Assembly: GCF_037076465.1 (NCBI RefSeq)
Contig: NZ_AP028908.1
Location: forward strand, 3,782,001-3,846,000
DNA from: Pectobacterium araliae
GTDB lineage: Bacteria > Pseudomonadota > Gammaproteobacteria > Enterobacterales > Enterobacteriaceae
Reading direction: 5' to 3'
DNA: 64,000 nucleotides
The position numbers and the translations under genes were made by a program. Positions within the stretch are counted from its first letter, which is position 1. Each line of letters begins with the position of its first letter. This document shows, in pieces, positions 20,004 through 27,721 of this stretch. Under the pieces are notes generated by a model. That model searched no databases and was not told the origin of the DNA. It saw nothing but the letters and a program-made list of their open reading frames with translations.

Positions 20004-21770
20004 TTACGAAAATTGCAGCGGTGTTGTTATTCTCCCGCCATTACCACTGGATAACGTTCGCCGTTCTCCTGTTTTGTTATCAATCATTGATATTTCGATC
20101 TGCATTGGGCCATCTTGCAAAGTTTGATTAAGTGTAGATAGCGCTGAGATCAAATCCTTACTGGCATCAGCAACATCACTATTACCTTGAGAGGACTGAT
20201 TACTGAATATTAATGATGAATTTCGGTTAACGCTGCCATCCATTTCCAAATCACCATCTTGTTGATAGAAATATGATGGCAAGCCCGGCATTGTTTTATG
20301 CAGATAATCTCTGGTTTCCTTTGGCGCACGCCCCAAGCCATAATCACGAACCCGCCCAGGTCCCCAGTTATATGCGGCAAGGGCCTTCTTCACATCGCCA
20401 TCGAACATTTTGAGTAAATCTGACAAGTAGCGTGCTGCGGCCTCACTCGATTTGTGAAAATCCATTCGATCACCTGACGAATTAAGCCCATAATCTCTGC
20501 CAGTAGCTGGCATAAACTGGAATGGGCCTTGAGCGCCTTTGGGCGATAACAGATTTTTTCCACGAGAAGATTCAGCATCCCACACATTATCAAGAATACC
20601 TGAAGGGAGTTTGTGTTTAGCTTCCAACGTTGAAAGATGTTTTTGTTCTGGTGTATTTCCTAGCGCTCTATCTGTTGGGTTAATTATCTTTTCATGTTGA
20701 GACTGCCAACTTTCAGAATATTTACGGTTTAACTTGTCCTGTAAAACATCCCCAGGCCTACCGAGCGCTAATTCAAGCCCTTCTTTGAATGTTAAGGAGT
20801 TCTTAAACTCCTCATCACGTCGTGCTCGATGTAAAATATCCTGTTGCTTATCACCATGATAAAAATTATTTTCACTGTCTTTTTCGTACTTTTTACTTTC
20901 CTTTAGTGCTTTTGCTGCGGGTGATTCACCACTTCCGCCAAGTAAAGCCTGAGACTTGAGGATTAACCCATCAAACCGAGCACCTATTTGGTTAAGTTGC
21001 TGCTTGAACGCTACGGCGTTCTGGATTTCTTTATCACTAAGAATTAGCCCATCACGCTGCGCCTGATCTTTAAGTCGTTTAACCTCATCCGTTGAATTTC
21101 TCATCAAACTCAGCAAATCTGGAGATAACCCAAGCTTATTGGCATATAGTGCCTGAAGACCTGGCGGCATGGATTGCATCACTCGGTTCAGATCATCAAC
21201 TAGCCTCCCAACATCAGCTAGCCCCTCTTTTGTTTTATGTATGTCAATGCCCATTTGCATCAAATTTGACTTAAAAGCGTTGTTACCCCCCCATAAGCCA
21301 TCAGTTGCTTTTGTGAATAAATCGTTTATTGCCGATTCAGAAGCCTCCCGAGCGCTACCGTTTTCAATCATAGCTCCGGTAAGTTCCTGAAAGGCATGAG
21401 CCGTCATGCTGACATTCTTTGCAGTGGTATCAATGCGGTAACCGTAATCTGCAAACTCTTTCAGGTTATTTTTAACAACATTGATAACCGTGGCAGCGCC
21501 ACCCAGCCCAAGTGTTAACCCCCCCACCATTTTCAGCGGGGGAACCAGATCGCCAACAAACTGGACACTATCTTTGGCGTATCGAGATAAATTCTCGAAT
21601 TTTCCACCAAGTTCATCAATCTCCTGACGCGAATCATCCCCGCCTAGCTTCAGCTTGTCTCGCGCATTATCCAAGACGGGCTCTAACTTCCGCACAGCCT
21701 CTTCAATTCGAGCTATGGAGGCACTAGCCTGTTCATTAGCTGTTAGCTCAAAATCAAATGAATTACTCAC
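20004..21770 (-). CDS. Tape-measure-like protein with lytic transglycosylase domain
   Basis: 588 aa. The N-terminal half is helical and coiled-coil prone (residues about 10-75 and 180-270) with a hydrophobic segment at about 76-99, as in tail tape-measure proteins. Residues about 382-480 form an SLT-type transglycosylase domain: catalytic Glu400 in VWDAESSRG, GAQGPFQFMPATGRDYG, and AYNWGPGRV. Such proteins set tail length and open peptidoglycan at DNA entry. The start abuts the stop of the upstream gene. The protein is short for a siphophage tape measure, so a short tail or an injection device is possible. Confidence 0.75.
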   Translation of the reverse strand: MSNSFDFELTANEQASASIARIEEAVRKLEPVLDNARDKLKLGGDDSRQEIDELGGKFENLSRYAKDSVQFVGDLVPPLKMVGGLTLGLGGAATVINVVKNNLKEFADYGYRIDTTAKNVSMTAHAFQELTGAMIENGSAREASESAINDLFTKATDGLWGGNNAFKSNLMQMGIDIHKTKEGLADVGRLVDDLNRVMQSMPPGLQALYANKLGLSPDLLSLMRNSTDEVKRLKDQAQRDGLILSDKEIQNAVAFKQQLNQIGARFDGLILKSQALLGGSGESPAAKALKESKKYEKDSENNFYHGDKQQDILHRARRDEEFKNSLTFKEGLELALGRPGDVLQDKLNRKYSESWQSQHEKIINPTDRALGNTPEQKHLSTLEAKHKLPSGILDNVWDAESSRGKNLLSPKGAQGPFQFMPATGRDYGLNSSGDRMDFHKSSEAAARYLSDLLKMFDGDVKKALAAYNWGPGRVRDYGLGRAPKETRDYLHKTMPGLPSYFYQQDGDLEMDGSVNRNSSLIFSNQSSQGNSDVADASKDLISALSTLNQTLQDGPMQIEISMIDNKTGERRTLSSGNGGRITTPLQFS

Positions 21771-22205
21771 TCATATCCCCAATCTCAAAGTAGATATTGA
21801 AATAAAATCTTCAGCGGTGAGTGGCTCGACGCATTTCTCCAATGCCACCAGCGCAGCGTTAAAACCAGCACTATATCCATTGGCATCATTATTCAGCGAA
21901 CTGTAAATAAACGCCGCCATATTACGATCTTCCGTATCCAGACATTCCCAGCCAGGATAAGCCGCAATCATTTTACGTTTGGTGTAATGGCTAAGGTGCC
22001 GATGGCTTACTGACAGAATATCGATTGCCTGCTGATAGGGCTTACCCCGTTTAATCAGCTTGAGTGCAAATATGGGGTTACTTTTTGCTTCTTGGCTAAC
22101 CGCTATCCAATGTGCATTGGAATGCTGTGATTGCCTCTCCTGTTCAGCGGCTAGGCCGCTATCCTGTACCCCAAGATTTAAATGGCTGAACGTTCTCATA
22201 AGCAC
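21771..22205 (-). CDS. Unknown protein, paralogue A
   Basis: 144 aa. Residues about 27-135 align colinearly with residues about 38-147 of the next gene upstream: QHS.AH, EAK.NPI.A..L.K, a W-containing middle, D.NG.SA..N.A..AL and EPLT..... It lies directly before the tape-measure gene, where tail-assembly chaperones normally sit, but I see no slippery frameshift site and no family match, so that role is only a positional guess. Confidence 0.6.
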   Translation of the reverse strand: MLMRTFSHLNLGVQDSGLAAEQERQSQHSNAHWIAVSQEAKSNPIFALKLIKRGKPYQQAIDILSVSHRHLSHYTKRKMIAAYPGWECLDTEDRNMAAFIYSSLNNDANGYSAGFNAALVALEKCVEPLTAEDFISISTLRLGI

Positions 22206-22213
22206 TCATCCAG

Positions 22214-22927
22214 TTAACGAGGCGGCATATCAATGATCGGCAATCCTGCATCCAGTCGAGATTTAATCTTTGCAGCTTCATTCACTGGATTGGCGGCTTT
22301 ACCGCTGACTAACCGACTGTCTCCAGGCAAAACAGCACCCGTTGCGCGGAATTGCTGATTGCGACGTGCGGCGGCTTGAGCCAGCGTCTCTTTGTACTCT
22401 TCATCGGCCTTACGGCGTGCATTAAGGTTGTCTATCGAGTTAGGATCGGAATCATTTATCATTTGGGTGGAGCGTGCTGCCAGCGCCTGAAGCTCATCAT
22501 CAGTCAAAGGCTCTTCCATTTTCTTCAACGCTTTTGTGGCACTGTTACGGGCTGCGCTAAAACCGTTTTTATCACCGTTCTGGACAGAGTAAGTCAGCGC
22601 TGTCCGTGCCTTTTCTTCATCGTCCTGAAATTCCCAGGTGGGATCGTTCTCTTCCATAAATTTTTGGGTAAATACGGATAATCCCTGCGGTGAAGATACC
22701 AGCTTCGCCTTGATTTTCTTGGATGACAATTCAGTCTCTTTCAGCAGGCGAATAGCAAGGATAGGGTTTTCCTTGGCTTCATCAGAAATAGCGACATTAT
22801 GTTCACGGCTATGCTGACTGGGACGAGCAACCTTAATCGGCTCTTTTTCATCGGCAGATTGAATAACATCATTGCTGTTTGAGCTTTTGGCTTTGGAACC
22901 GCCAAAAAGATGTGAAAAATCAAGCAT
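22214..22927 (-). CDS. Unknown protein, paralogue B
   Basis: 237 aa from ATG 22927 (MLDFSHLFGGSKAKS), preferred over the longer frame because AAAGGAAA precedes it at a good distance. It contains the same domain as its neighbour (residues about 38-147) plus a C-terminal extension rich in Ala, Arg and Gln (DNLNARRKADEEYKETLAQ...). No signal peptide or membrane segment. The function is unknown; the gene order suggests an early step in particle assembly. Confidence 0.6.
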   Translation of the reverse strand: MLDFSHLFGGSKAKSSNSNDVIQSADEKEPIKVARPSQHSREHNVAISDEAKENPILAIRLLKETELSSKKIKAKLVSSPQGLSVFTQKFMEENDPTWEFQDDEEKARTALTYSVQNGDKNGFSAARNSATKALKKMEEPLTDDELQALAARSTQMINDSDPNSIDNLNARRKADEEYKETLAQAAARRNQQFRATGAVLPGDSRLVSGKAANPVNEAAKIKSRLDAGLPIIDMPPR

Positions 22928-23014
22928 GGATATTTTTCCTTTAGAGACATGTTGACGGTCGTTAATGGCCTCTCTGAATTCGCCAAAAACCAAAAAATTA
23001 GAAGCGCTGTGCCG

Positions 23015-23185
23015 TTACCCCACTATTTTGTTTAACACCTTGTCCATCAGGCGGCGGGCAACTTCATGGATTGACGGTGTGATACCAAGCTCAGAACGCT
23101 TACTCTCTTGCTCCCGTAAACGTTGTAGTGCCTCCACTTGTTTCCGTGTAAGCAGTACAGCCTGTGTATTGGGTTTACGATTCAT
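23015..23185 (-). CDS. Small basic protein, 56 aa
   Basis: ATG 23185 to TAA at 23015-23017: MNRKPNTQAVLLTRKQVEAL followed by QRLREQESKRSELGITPSIH and EVARRLMDKVLNKIVG. It is shorter than common ORF cut-offs. The composition (short, basic, strand then two helices) resembles ribbon-helix-helix or CopG-like DNA-binding proteins, so it may regulate the morphogenesis genes directly downstream. The family is not certain. Confidence 0.5.
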   Translation of the reverse strand: MNRKPNTQAVLLTRKQVEALQRLREQESKRSELGITPSIHEVARRLMDKVLNKIVG

Positions 23186-23781
23186 ATGATGGCCTTAACT
23201 GATTATTTATACAGTTAAATATATTGCAATAAATGCAACAATACAAATTATTATTGCAATTTAAGGGATATAGTTAAGCTCATCATTCCAATGCAAAACG
23301 CCAACTTACGGCACTTGCCAGAACGGGAAAGTTAATCAGGGAAGATGTTTTTTGCAGCAAGGGAGGATTGGTGGCGCTGATAAATGCTTCTAAAAGCAGT
23401 TCTGGTATTCAGGTTTCCACCAGCACCTTTCAGATAAAGCCGTGTCTTTCAGGTTAGACAGTGGTTAACAGGGTATGCATCTATGCTGTGAGATCGATTT
23501 TCTTCTACCGGAGTCTAGGCAATCTTTTCATGCCGTGGTTTCCGTAATGTTTGTAATAAAGCGTGAAACCAGCGTGGAAAAGGGCTAAGGCCGTTTAATT
23601 TTTTTCTGCATTTCGCAGGCTACTTCGCGCAGCTTGATTAAACGGCCAAGTTGCGACTCACATCTGAGAGTCACTCTTCAAGATTTACATAAAAATATAA
23701 AGAAAAAACCATCAAGAAAGTGGAAAGCATGAGTAAAAACAACCTCCAATAAAATAAACTATCAAATGTCCAGATAGTTAT
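23186..23781. other. Non-coding stretch with a structured element
   Basis: 596 bp without a convincing gene. It contains promoter-like AT-rich DNA near 23190-23280 and the long-range hairpin at 23589-23647. Confidence 0.5.
23589..23647. ncRNA. Possible structured RNA in the island
   Basis: GGCCGTTTAAT (23589-23599) pairs perfectly with ATTAAACGGCC (23637-23647). The 37-nt loop holds a second hairpin CTGC-ATTTC-GCAG (23606-23618) and a repeat of its 3' arm (CGCAG). No ORF overlaps it. P4-like satellites use small structured RNAs for immunity; the link is a guess from position. Confidence 0.4.
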
Positions 23782-24102
23782 TTAACCGATTGATATCTCT
23801 GCAAACCACATCCAATCCTTACCGTTCTCGACCCACTCCGTACCGGAAATAATAATAAGTCCAGTTTCACTATCTTTCACCACTCGGGCTGTTACTGGAA
23901 TTTCATATCTAACATCATTCAAAGTATTTTTAAGTGCGACCCCCTTAAAAAGGCTACCGTACTTTTTTTTCAAAGATACAGTGTAATTGTCTCCATAATG
24001 ATTCATATCAAATGAGATACTTTCTTCTTTTACAACAACATCAGTAAATTTTCCTTGCTCACTATTCTCGTAAAAAATAGCTTTTCCATCATTGTATTCC
24101 AT
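23782..24102 (-). CDS. Hypothetical protein
   Basis: 106 aa, MEYNDGKAIFYENSEQGKFT..., acidic, predicted all-beta from its alternating pattern, no signal peptide. I do not recognise the family. It sits in the cargo segment next to two IS elements and remnants, so it may be accessory cargo. Confidence 0.55.
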   Translation of the reverse strand: MEYNDGKAIFYENSEQGKFTDVVVKEESISFDMNHYGDNYTVSLKKKYGSLFKGVALKNTLNDVRYEIPVTARVVKDSETGLIIISGTEWVENGKDWMWFAEISIG

Positions 24103-24117
24103 AATTACCCTCGTTAA

Positions 24118-24204
24118 TTATTTCTCACTCATCCATTCAGCATGTTCAGGCAGCAGACGTCGATACACTTCAGATTGATCCAGAAGAGCATGCAACAGTG
24201 TCGG
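24118..24204 (-). pseudogene. C-terminal gene remnant
   Basis: A 28-codon open tail ending in TAA (24118-24120) encodes TLLHALLDQSEVYRRLLPEH-AEWMSEK. It has no start and runs into a stop just upstream (TGA read from 24205-24207), near the IS630 copy. It looks like the last part of a gene broken by IS activity. Confidence 0.4.
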
Positions 24205-24285
24205 TCATCGTAGAAAAAACCTTATTTAAGAGCCTGACGATAATCTGCTGTATGCATCGTATCTAAATAGCTTTTCATAATACTG

Positions 24286-25317
24286 CTACACCCTTGCCTT
24301 TCCCGGTGCATTTCCAGGGAAAGGCGAAGCAGCCTCCATGAACTGGGCTACGTTCTGCAATAACTGCCACATGTAATGACAGTGATGATTTCGTGTTACC
24401 GTTTCATGCAACTTATGCCAGAGCCCTTCTATTCTGTTCAGCCAGGGCGAGTAAGTCGGCAAAAACAGCAGGTTGAACTTCGGATTCTCTGCCAGCCAGC
24501 GCTGGGTTTCCTTACTTTTATGAATGATGTAGTTATCTACTATCAGTGTGATAATGCTGGCGTGCCGGTATGTGCGTTTCAGTTTAACCAACAGATTTAT
24601 AAACAATTTTGATGTCTTCTTTATTCCGCCTATATAGGTCACCTTTCCTGTGTCCGCGTGCAGTGCGCCAGCCAGATAATGTTTCTGATTCTGGCCCGGC
24701 GTCACTATCCGTTTTTGGTTACCTTTCTGGCTCCAGTCAGCGCCGATTTTCGGGTTGAGGGCAATATCAACCTCATCCTGATAAAACACGGGATGTTCCG
24801 AACTGTTGACAGCCAGCGCGGCCTGAATAGCGGTCATTTTTTCATCGTAATCTGGGTCGGAGAGCTTCAGTGTGGGGGCAGCCCGACGCCAGACAAGACC
24901 GGCCATCTTAACCCAGCGATACAGGGTACTTCGTGAGGCATTAATGTTGAAAAAACCATTTATCTCCATGGTCAGCAATTCCAGACTCCAGCGCGAGCGT
25001 AGCCATCCGACATCCTGTGGCGAGTAATCAACCAGATGAGATAGCAGCGGCAATACAGGCTCTGGCGACCATTTCGGCGGTCGTCCTGCGGGTCGGCTTT
25101 CCAGTCCTTCGGCGCCACTTTGGGTAAACCAGTTTATCCAGCGTCCGACGGTGGAACGAGCAGCCTGAAGGTGTTTAGCCACATCGGAAACGGAGATGCC
25201 ATCATCAAGCATTAGTAGAGCGGCAAGCCTGCGATAATGGTTCTTGTCGCGTGTCGTCTGCATGGTTTTCTGCATCAATTGACGCTCGTCGGGTTGGATA
25301 GGTGTTATGATCGGCAT
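24286..25317 (-). CDS. IS630-family transposase
   Basis: 343-aa DDE transposase. The N-terminal HTH region (DGISVSDVAKHLQAARSTVGRWI) is followed by the catalytic motifs YQDEVDI (first Asp), LIVDNYIIHKS (second Asp) and PTYSPWLNRIEGLW (Glu). The frame is complete. I could not define the terminal inverted repeats or the expected TA target duplication with confidence. Confidence 0.9.
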   Translation of the reverse strand: MPIITPIQPDERQLMQKTMQTTRDKNHYRRLAALLMLDDGISVSDVAKHLQAARSTVGRWINWFTQSGAEGLESRPAGRPPKWSPEPVLPLLSHLVDYSPQDVGWLRSRWSLELLTMEINGFFNINASRSTLYRWVKMAGLVWRRAAPTLKLSDPDYDEKMTAIQAALAVNSSEHPVFYQDEVDIALNPKIGADWSQKGNQKRIVTPGQNQKHYLAGALHADTGKVTYIGGIKKTSKLFINLLVKLKRTYRHASIITLIVDNYIIHKSKETQRWLAENPKFNLLFLPTYSPWLNRIEGLWHKLHETVTRNHHCHYMWQLLQNVAQFMEAASPFPGNAPGKARV

Positions 25318-25471
25318 GACTCAGTCCGGTTGGTGATTTGGGATATTCAGCGATTGATCAGATCGCTCAACTTGGACTGAGTTCCCCCCCAAGTGATGTG
25401 ATGGACGTCCCTCCTCAACATAATCCTGCCACACTTATGTTGAGCCGTCCCATTTATAGAGGAACAACATC

Positions 25472-26506
25472 ATGAACACGATAAAAGTCGTCGGTATCGA
25501 TCTGGCTAAATCCGTTTTTCAGCTTTGTGTCTGGATGAATGATGGGACCGTTGCCTGGAATCGAAAAGTTTCTCGCAGCAAGCTGTTAGATACTGTTCGT
25601 CAATTCCCGCCGGATACACTTATCGCAATGGAAGCTTGTGCAACCTCGCATTACTGGGGGCGGACTTTCCAATCCATGGGATACGCCATCCGGCTCATTC
25701 CAACCCAACATGTAAAGGCGTTAACTCGTCATCAGAAAAATGATGCCAATGATGCTCTAGCAATATGTGAGACGGCATTTCGTCCGGGGATTCACTTTGT
25801 TGCTGTAAAAACTCTTGAGCAGCAAGATATCAAAGCGCTGCGTTGTGCCCGTCAGTTGATGGTCGAACAGCGCACCGCCGCCGCCAATCAAATTCGTGCT
25901 CTGGCCGCTGAGCAGGGCTTCGAGTTCCCGGTTGGGATACACACTTTGCAACAGCGATTACCCGATTTGATTGAAGATGCGGAAAAGCCTGTGTCTCCGG
26001 TATTACGCCATTTGCTTTCCACTTTATTGGAAAACATCCACACACTGAATGAATATATTCGTTCAACAGAATATGAAATCGCAGCATTGTGTCAACAGCA
26101 ACCCCGGTATCGAGCACTGATGACTATACCGGGTGTTGGCCCGCTCATCGCCGCCGCTTTTTTAAGTGAGGTTGATGCAGAACAATTTGCTAACGGAAGA
26201 CAACTTTCCGCCTGGTGTGGTCTGGTTCCCCGGCAACATAGTTCCGGCGGGAAACACATCCTCACTTCGATGACTAAAAATGGTAACTGCGACCTTCGGA
26301 CACTCATCATTCATGGAGCCAGAGCGGTCATGCGCTGTGCCCAAAAGCGGGATGACCGTCTTGGAAGATGGCTTAATCATGTCACTGAGCGACGGGGAAA
26401 AATGAAAGCCACCGTGGCGCTGGCAAATAAGTTAACACGTATTGTCTGGCGGTTGCTGTCTGAACCGGTTGATTTCAATATGGATAAGGCATTTGCGATG
26501 AAGTAA
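25472..26506 (+). CDS. IS110/IS1111-type transposase
   Basis: 344-aa RuvC-like DEDD transposase. The N-terminal domain has VGIDLAKSVFQLCVW, IAMEACATSHYWG and KNDANDALAICEA-type motif (KNDANDALAICET). The C-terminal transposase_20 region has IPGVGPLIAAAFLSEV, LSAWCGLVP and RQHSSGGKHILTSM, with the conserved serine. IS110 enzymes work with a bridge RNA from the element's non-coding end. ATG follows AGAGGAACAACATC. Confidence 0.93.
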   Translation: MNTIKVVGIDLAKSVFQLCVWMNDGTVAWNRKVSRSKLLDTVRQFPPDTLIAMEACATSHYWGRTFQSMGYAIRLIPTQHVKALTRHQKNDANDALAICETAFRPGIHFVAVKTLEQQDIKALRCARQLMVEQRTAAANQIRALAAEQGFEFPVGIHTLQQRLPDLIEDAEKPVSPVLRHLLSTLLENIHTLNEYIRSTEYEIAALCQQQPRYRALMTIPGVGPLIAAAFLSEVDAEQFANGRQLSAWCGLVPRQHSSGGKHILTSMTKNGNCDLRTLIIHGARAVMRCAQKRDDRLGRWLNHVTERRGKMKATVALANKLTRIVWRLLSEPVDFNMDKAFAMK

Positions 26507-26727
26507 TGATTTAGTTCGGCACAAAGTAAAAGATTTCCTGAGTTTGCAGGCACTGATGAGAAAACGGTAAACCAACCCTGTAATAACCTGAAGTAGATCC
26601 AGGTAGAAAATACCGGTCAAGTGATAAGGAAACAGGGTGCGGATGACATCATGGCGCGGGAAAATTTTCCCAAAAAGACGCCGGATATATGACAGCAAAC
26701 CGTATCACGTCAGTACTTGTACGCCAC
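26507..26727 (+). ncRNA. Candidate bridge-RNA region of the IS1111-type element
   Basis: About 220 bp of non-coding DNA between the transposase stop and the right inverted repeat. In IS1111-group elements the bridge RNA is encoded at this end. It includes repeated short pairings (GGTAAACCAACCCTGT / AACAGGGT; GGGAAAATTTTCCC). No covariance model was run. Confidence 0.45.
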
Positions 26728-26748
26728 GGGACGTCCATATATGATCTA

Positions 26749-26826
26749 TTATTTCGGAAAGCTATTTAGGCTGGTTAATCCAAACTTCTCTTGGTGTTCC
26801 CTAATTTCATCATCAGTTATTGACAT
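26749..26826 (-). pseudogene. N-terminal gene remnant cut by IS110
   Basis: ATG 26826, preceded by the good ribosome site GGGAGTGATAT, opens MSITDDEIREHQEKFGLTSL-NSFPK and then stops right beside the IS110 right end. The real start signal and abrupt ending suggest the 5' end of a gene disrupted by the insertion. The family is unknown. Confidence 0.45.
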
Positions 26827-26865
26827 ATATCACTCCCAAAATGAAAACACACGGTGAAGCCCAGA

Positions 26866-27336
26866 CTAAAAAATAAACTTACCAGCGTCTTTATAGCCCA
26901 AAGGCTTTGCTTTAGGCAGCTTCATAAGGGCATCTAAGTTAGATTGCCGGACATAGATATCGAAAATTCTATCACCATGTACCCCCATAATATATTTCCC
27001 CGTTTTTCTTTCTATCCAACAACTGGCATGTACCCCAATAAAGGCTTTCACTTTTGATTTTTTAGCCACTGGCTTTGCTGACAGATAGCGCTCATCTTTT
27101 TGCTGAGGGTGCTTCTCATGGTTATAATCCCACCAAACTGAAAATCGTAACTCATCACATCCAATGTCAGCCCAATTAATTACAGTTGGTTTGCCATCAA
27201 TTTCGCAAAGTATGTACTCATGCTTTTGGTTATGATCTTCATGAGAAACACCGTTTAAATCAATTTTGTTTTGCCGTATCGCCTCGTTCAGTGCGGTAAC
27301 AAGTAAATTTAATAGAGCTTCACGTTTGCTTAACAT
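26866..27336 (-). CDS. Hypothetical protein
   Basis: 156 aa, MLSKREALLNLLVTALNEAI... . Mixed alpha/beta character with tryptophan- and charge-rich central part (CDELRFSVWWDYNHEKHPQQ). No recognised domain. It lies immediately beyond the iteron array, downstream of the helicase gene, so it may belong to the replication module. Confidence 0.6.
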   Translation of the reverse strand: MLSKREALLNLLVTALNEAIRQNKIDLNGVSHEDHNQKHEYILCEIDGKPTVINWADIGCDELRFSVWWDYNHEKHPQQKDERYLSAKPVAKKSKVKAFIGVHASCWIERKTGKYIMGVHGDRIFDIYVRQSNLDALMKLPKAKPLGYKDAGKFIF

Positions 27337-27416
27337 AGCTACTCCTCAGGCAATAGATGTTGTACTGTTCTATACGTTTGGCAAAGTAAAAAAAAGACGT
27401 AAGTAAATAAATATGT

Positions 27417-27694
27417 GTGGGTTACGTGGGTTATTGGGTTATCTTCGCTTGCTAAGTATTTTTTATTCCATACATTCAATAAGTTAACTTTTAATCAACA
27501 CAGAAAAGTAACCCACTCAGCCCCTCAAATAACCCACTCAAGCGTTTTTCAGGTGGGTTACGATTTTCACAGTGGGTTATTTTGCCCTGTTAGTGGGTTA
27601 TAAATAGCCTTTTGTGGGTTACGAGTGGGTTATAGCATTCCTTTAAAATCAGCACGTTAAATAACTTTTCTATCACGTAACCCACATAACCCAC
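27417..27694. repeat. GTGGGTTA iteron array, candidate replication origin
   Basis: Eleven exact copies of GTGGGTTA and one near copy (TTGGGTTA, 27434). Plus-strand copies start at 27417, 27426, 27553, 27572, 27593, 27614 and 27625; minus-strand copies (TAACCCAC) start at 27509, 27530, 27678 and 27687. Many are 19-21 or 9-11 bp apart, near whole helical turns. AT-rich DNA (27442-27508) separates the groups. It directly follows the DUF927 helicase gene, so an origin or copy-control region is the best reading. Confidence 0.8.
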
Positions 27695-27721
27695 CTCTAT
27701 AAGCCTCACCTGTATAAAAAA

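Larger units (their letters stand above)
25401..26738 (+). mobile_element. IS110-family (IS1111-type) element
   Basis: Flanked by the 11-bp inverted repeat ATGGACGTCCC (25401-25411) and GGGACGTCCAT (26728-26738), typical subterminal repeats of the IS1111 group; true ends lie a few bases outside. It contains one transposase gene, a 10-bp hairpin in front of it (25414-25444) and about 230 bp of non-coding DNA behind it. Confidence 0.8.

Noticed and set aside
21771-22205. Programmed frameshift product of the upstream gene (lambda G/GT style)
   Set aside because: The gene has its own start and repeats the same domain instead of extending it; no slippery heptamer was seen at the junction.
27417-27694. 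CRISPR array reading of the repeated GTGGGTTA units
   Set aside because: Units are 8 bp, irregularly spaced and on both strands; no spacers of uniform length and no cas genes.
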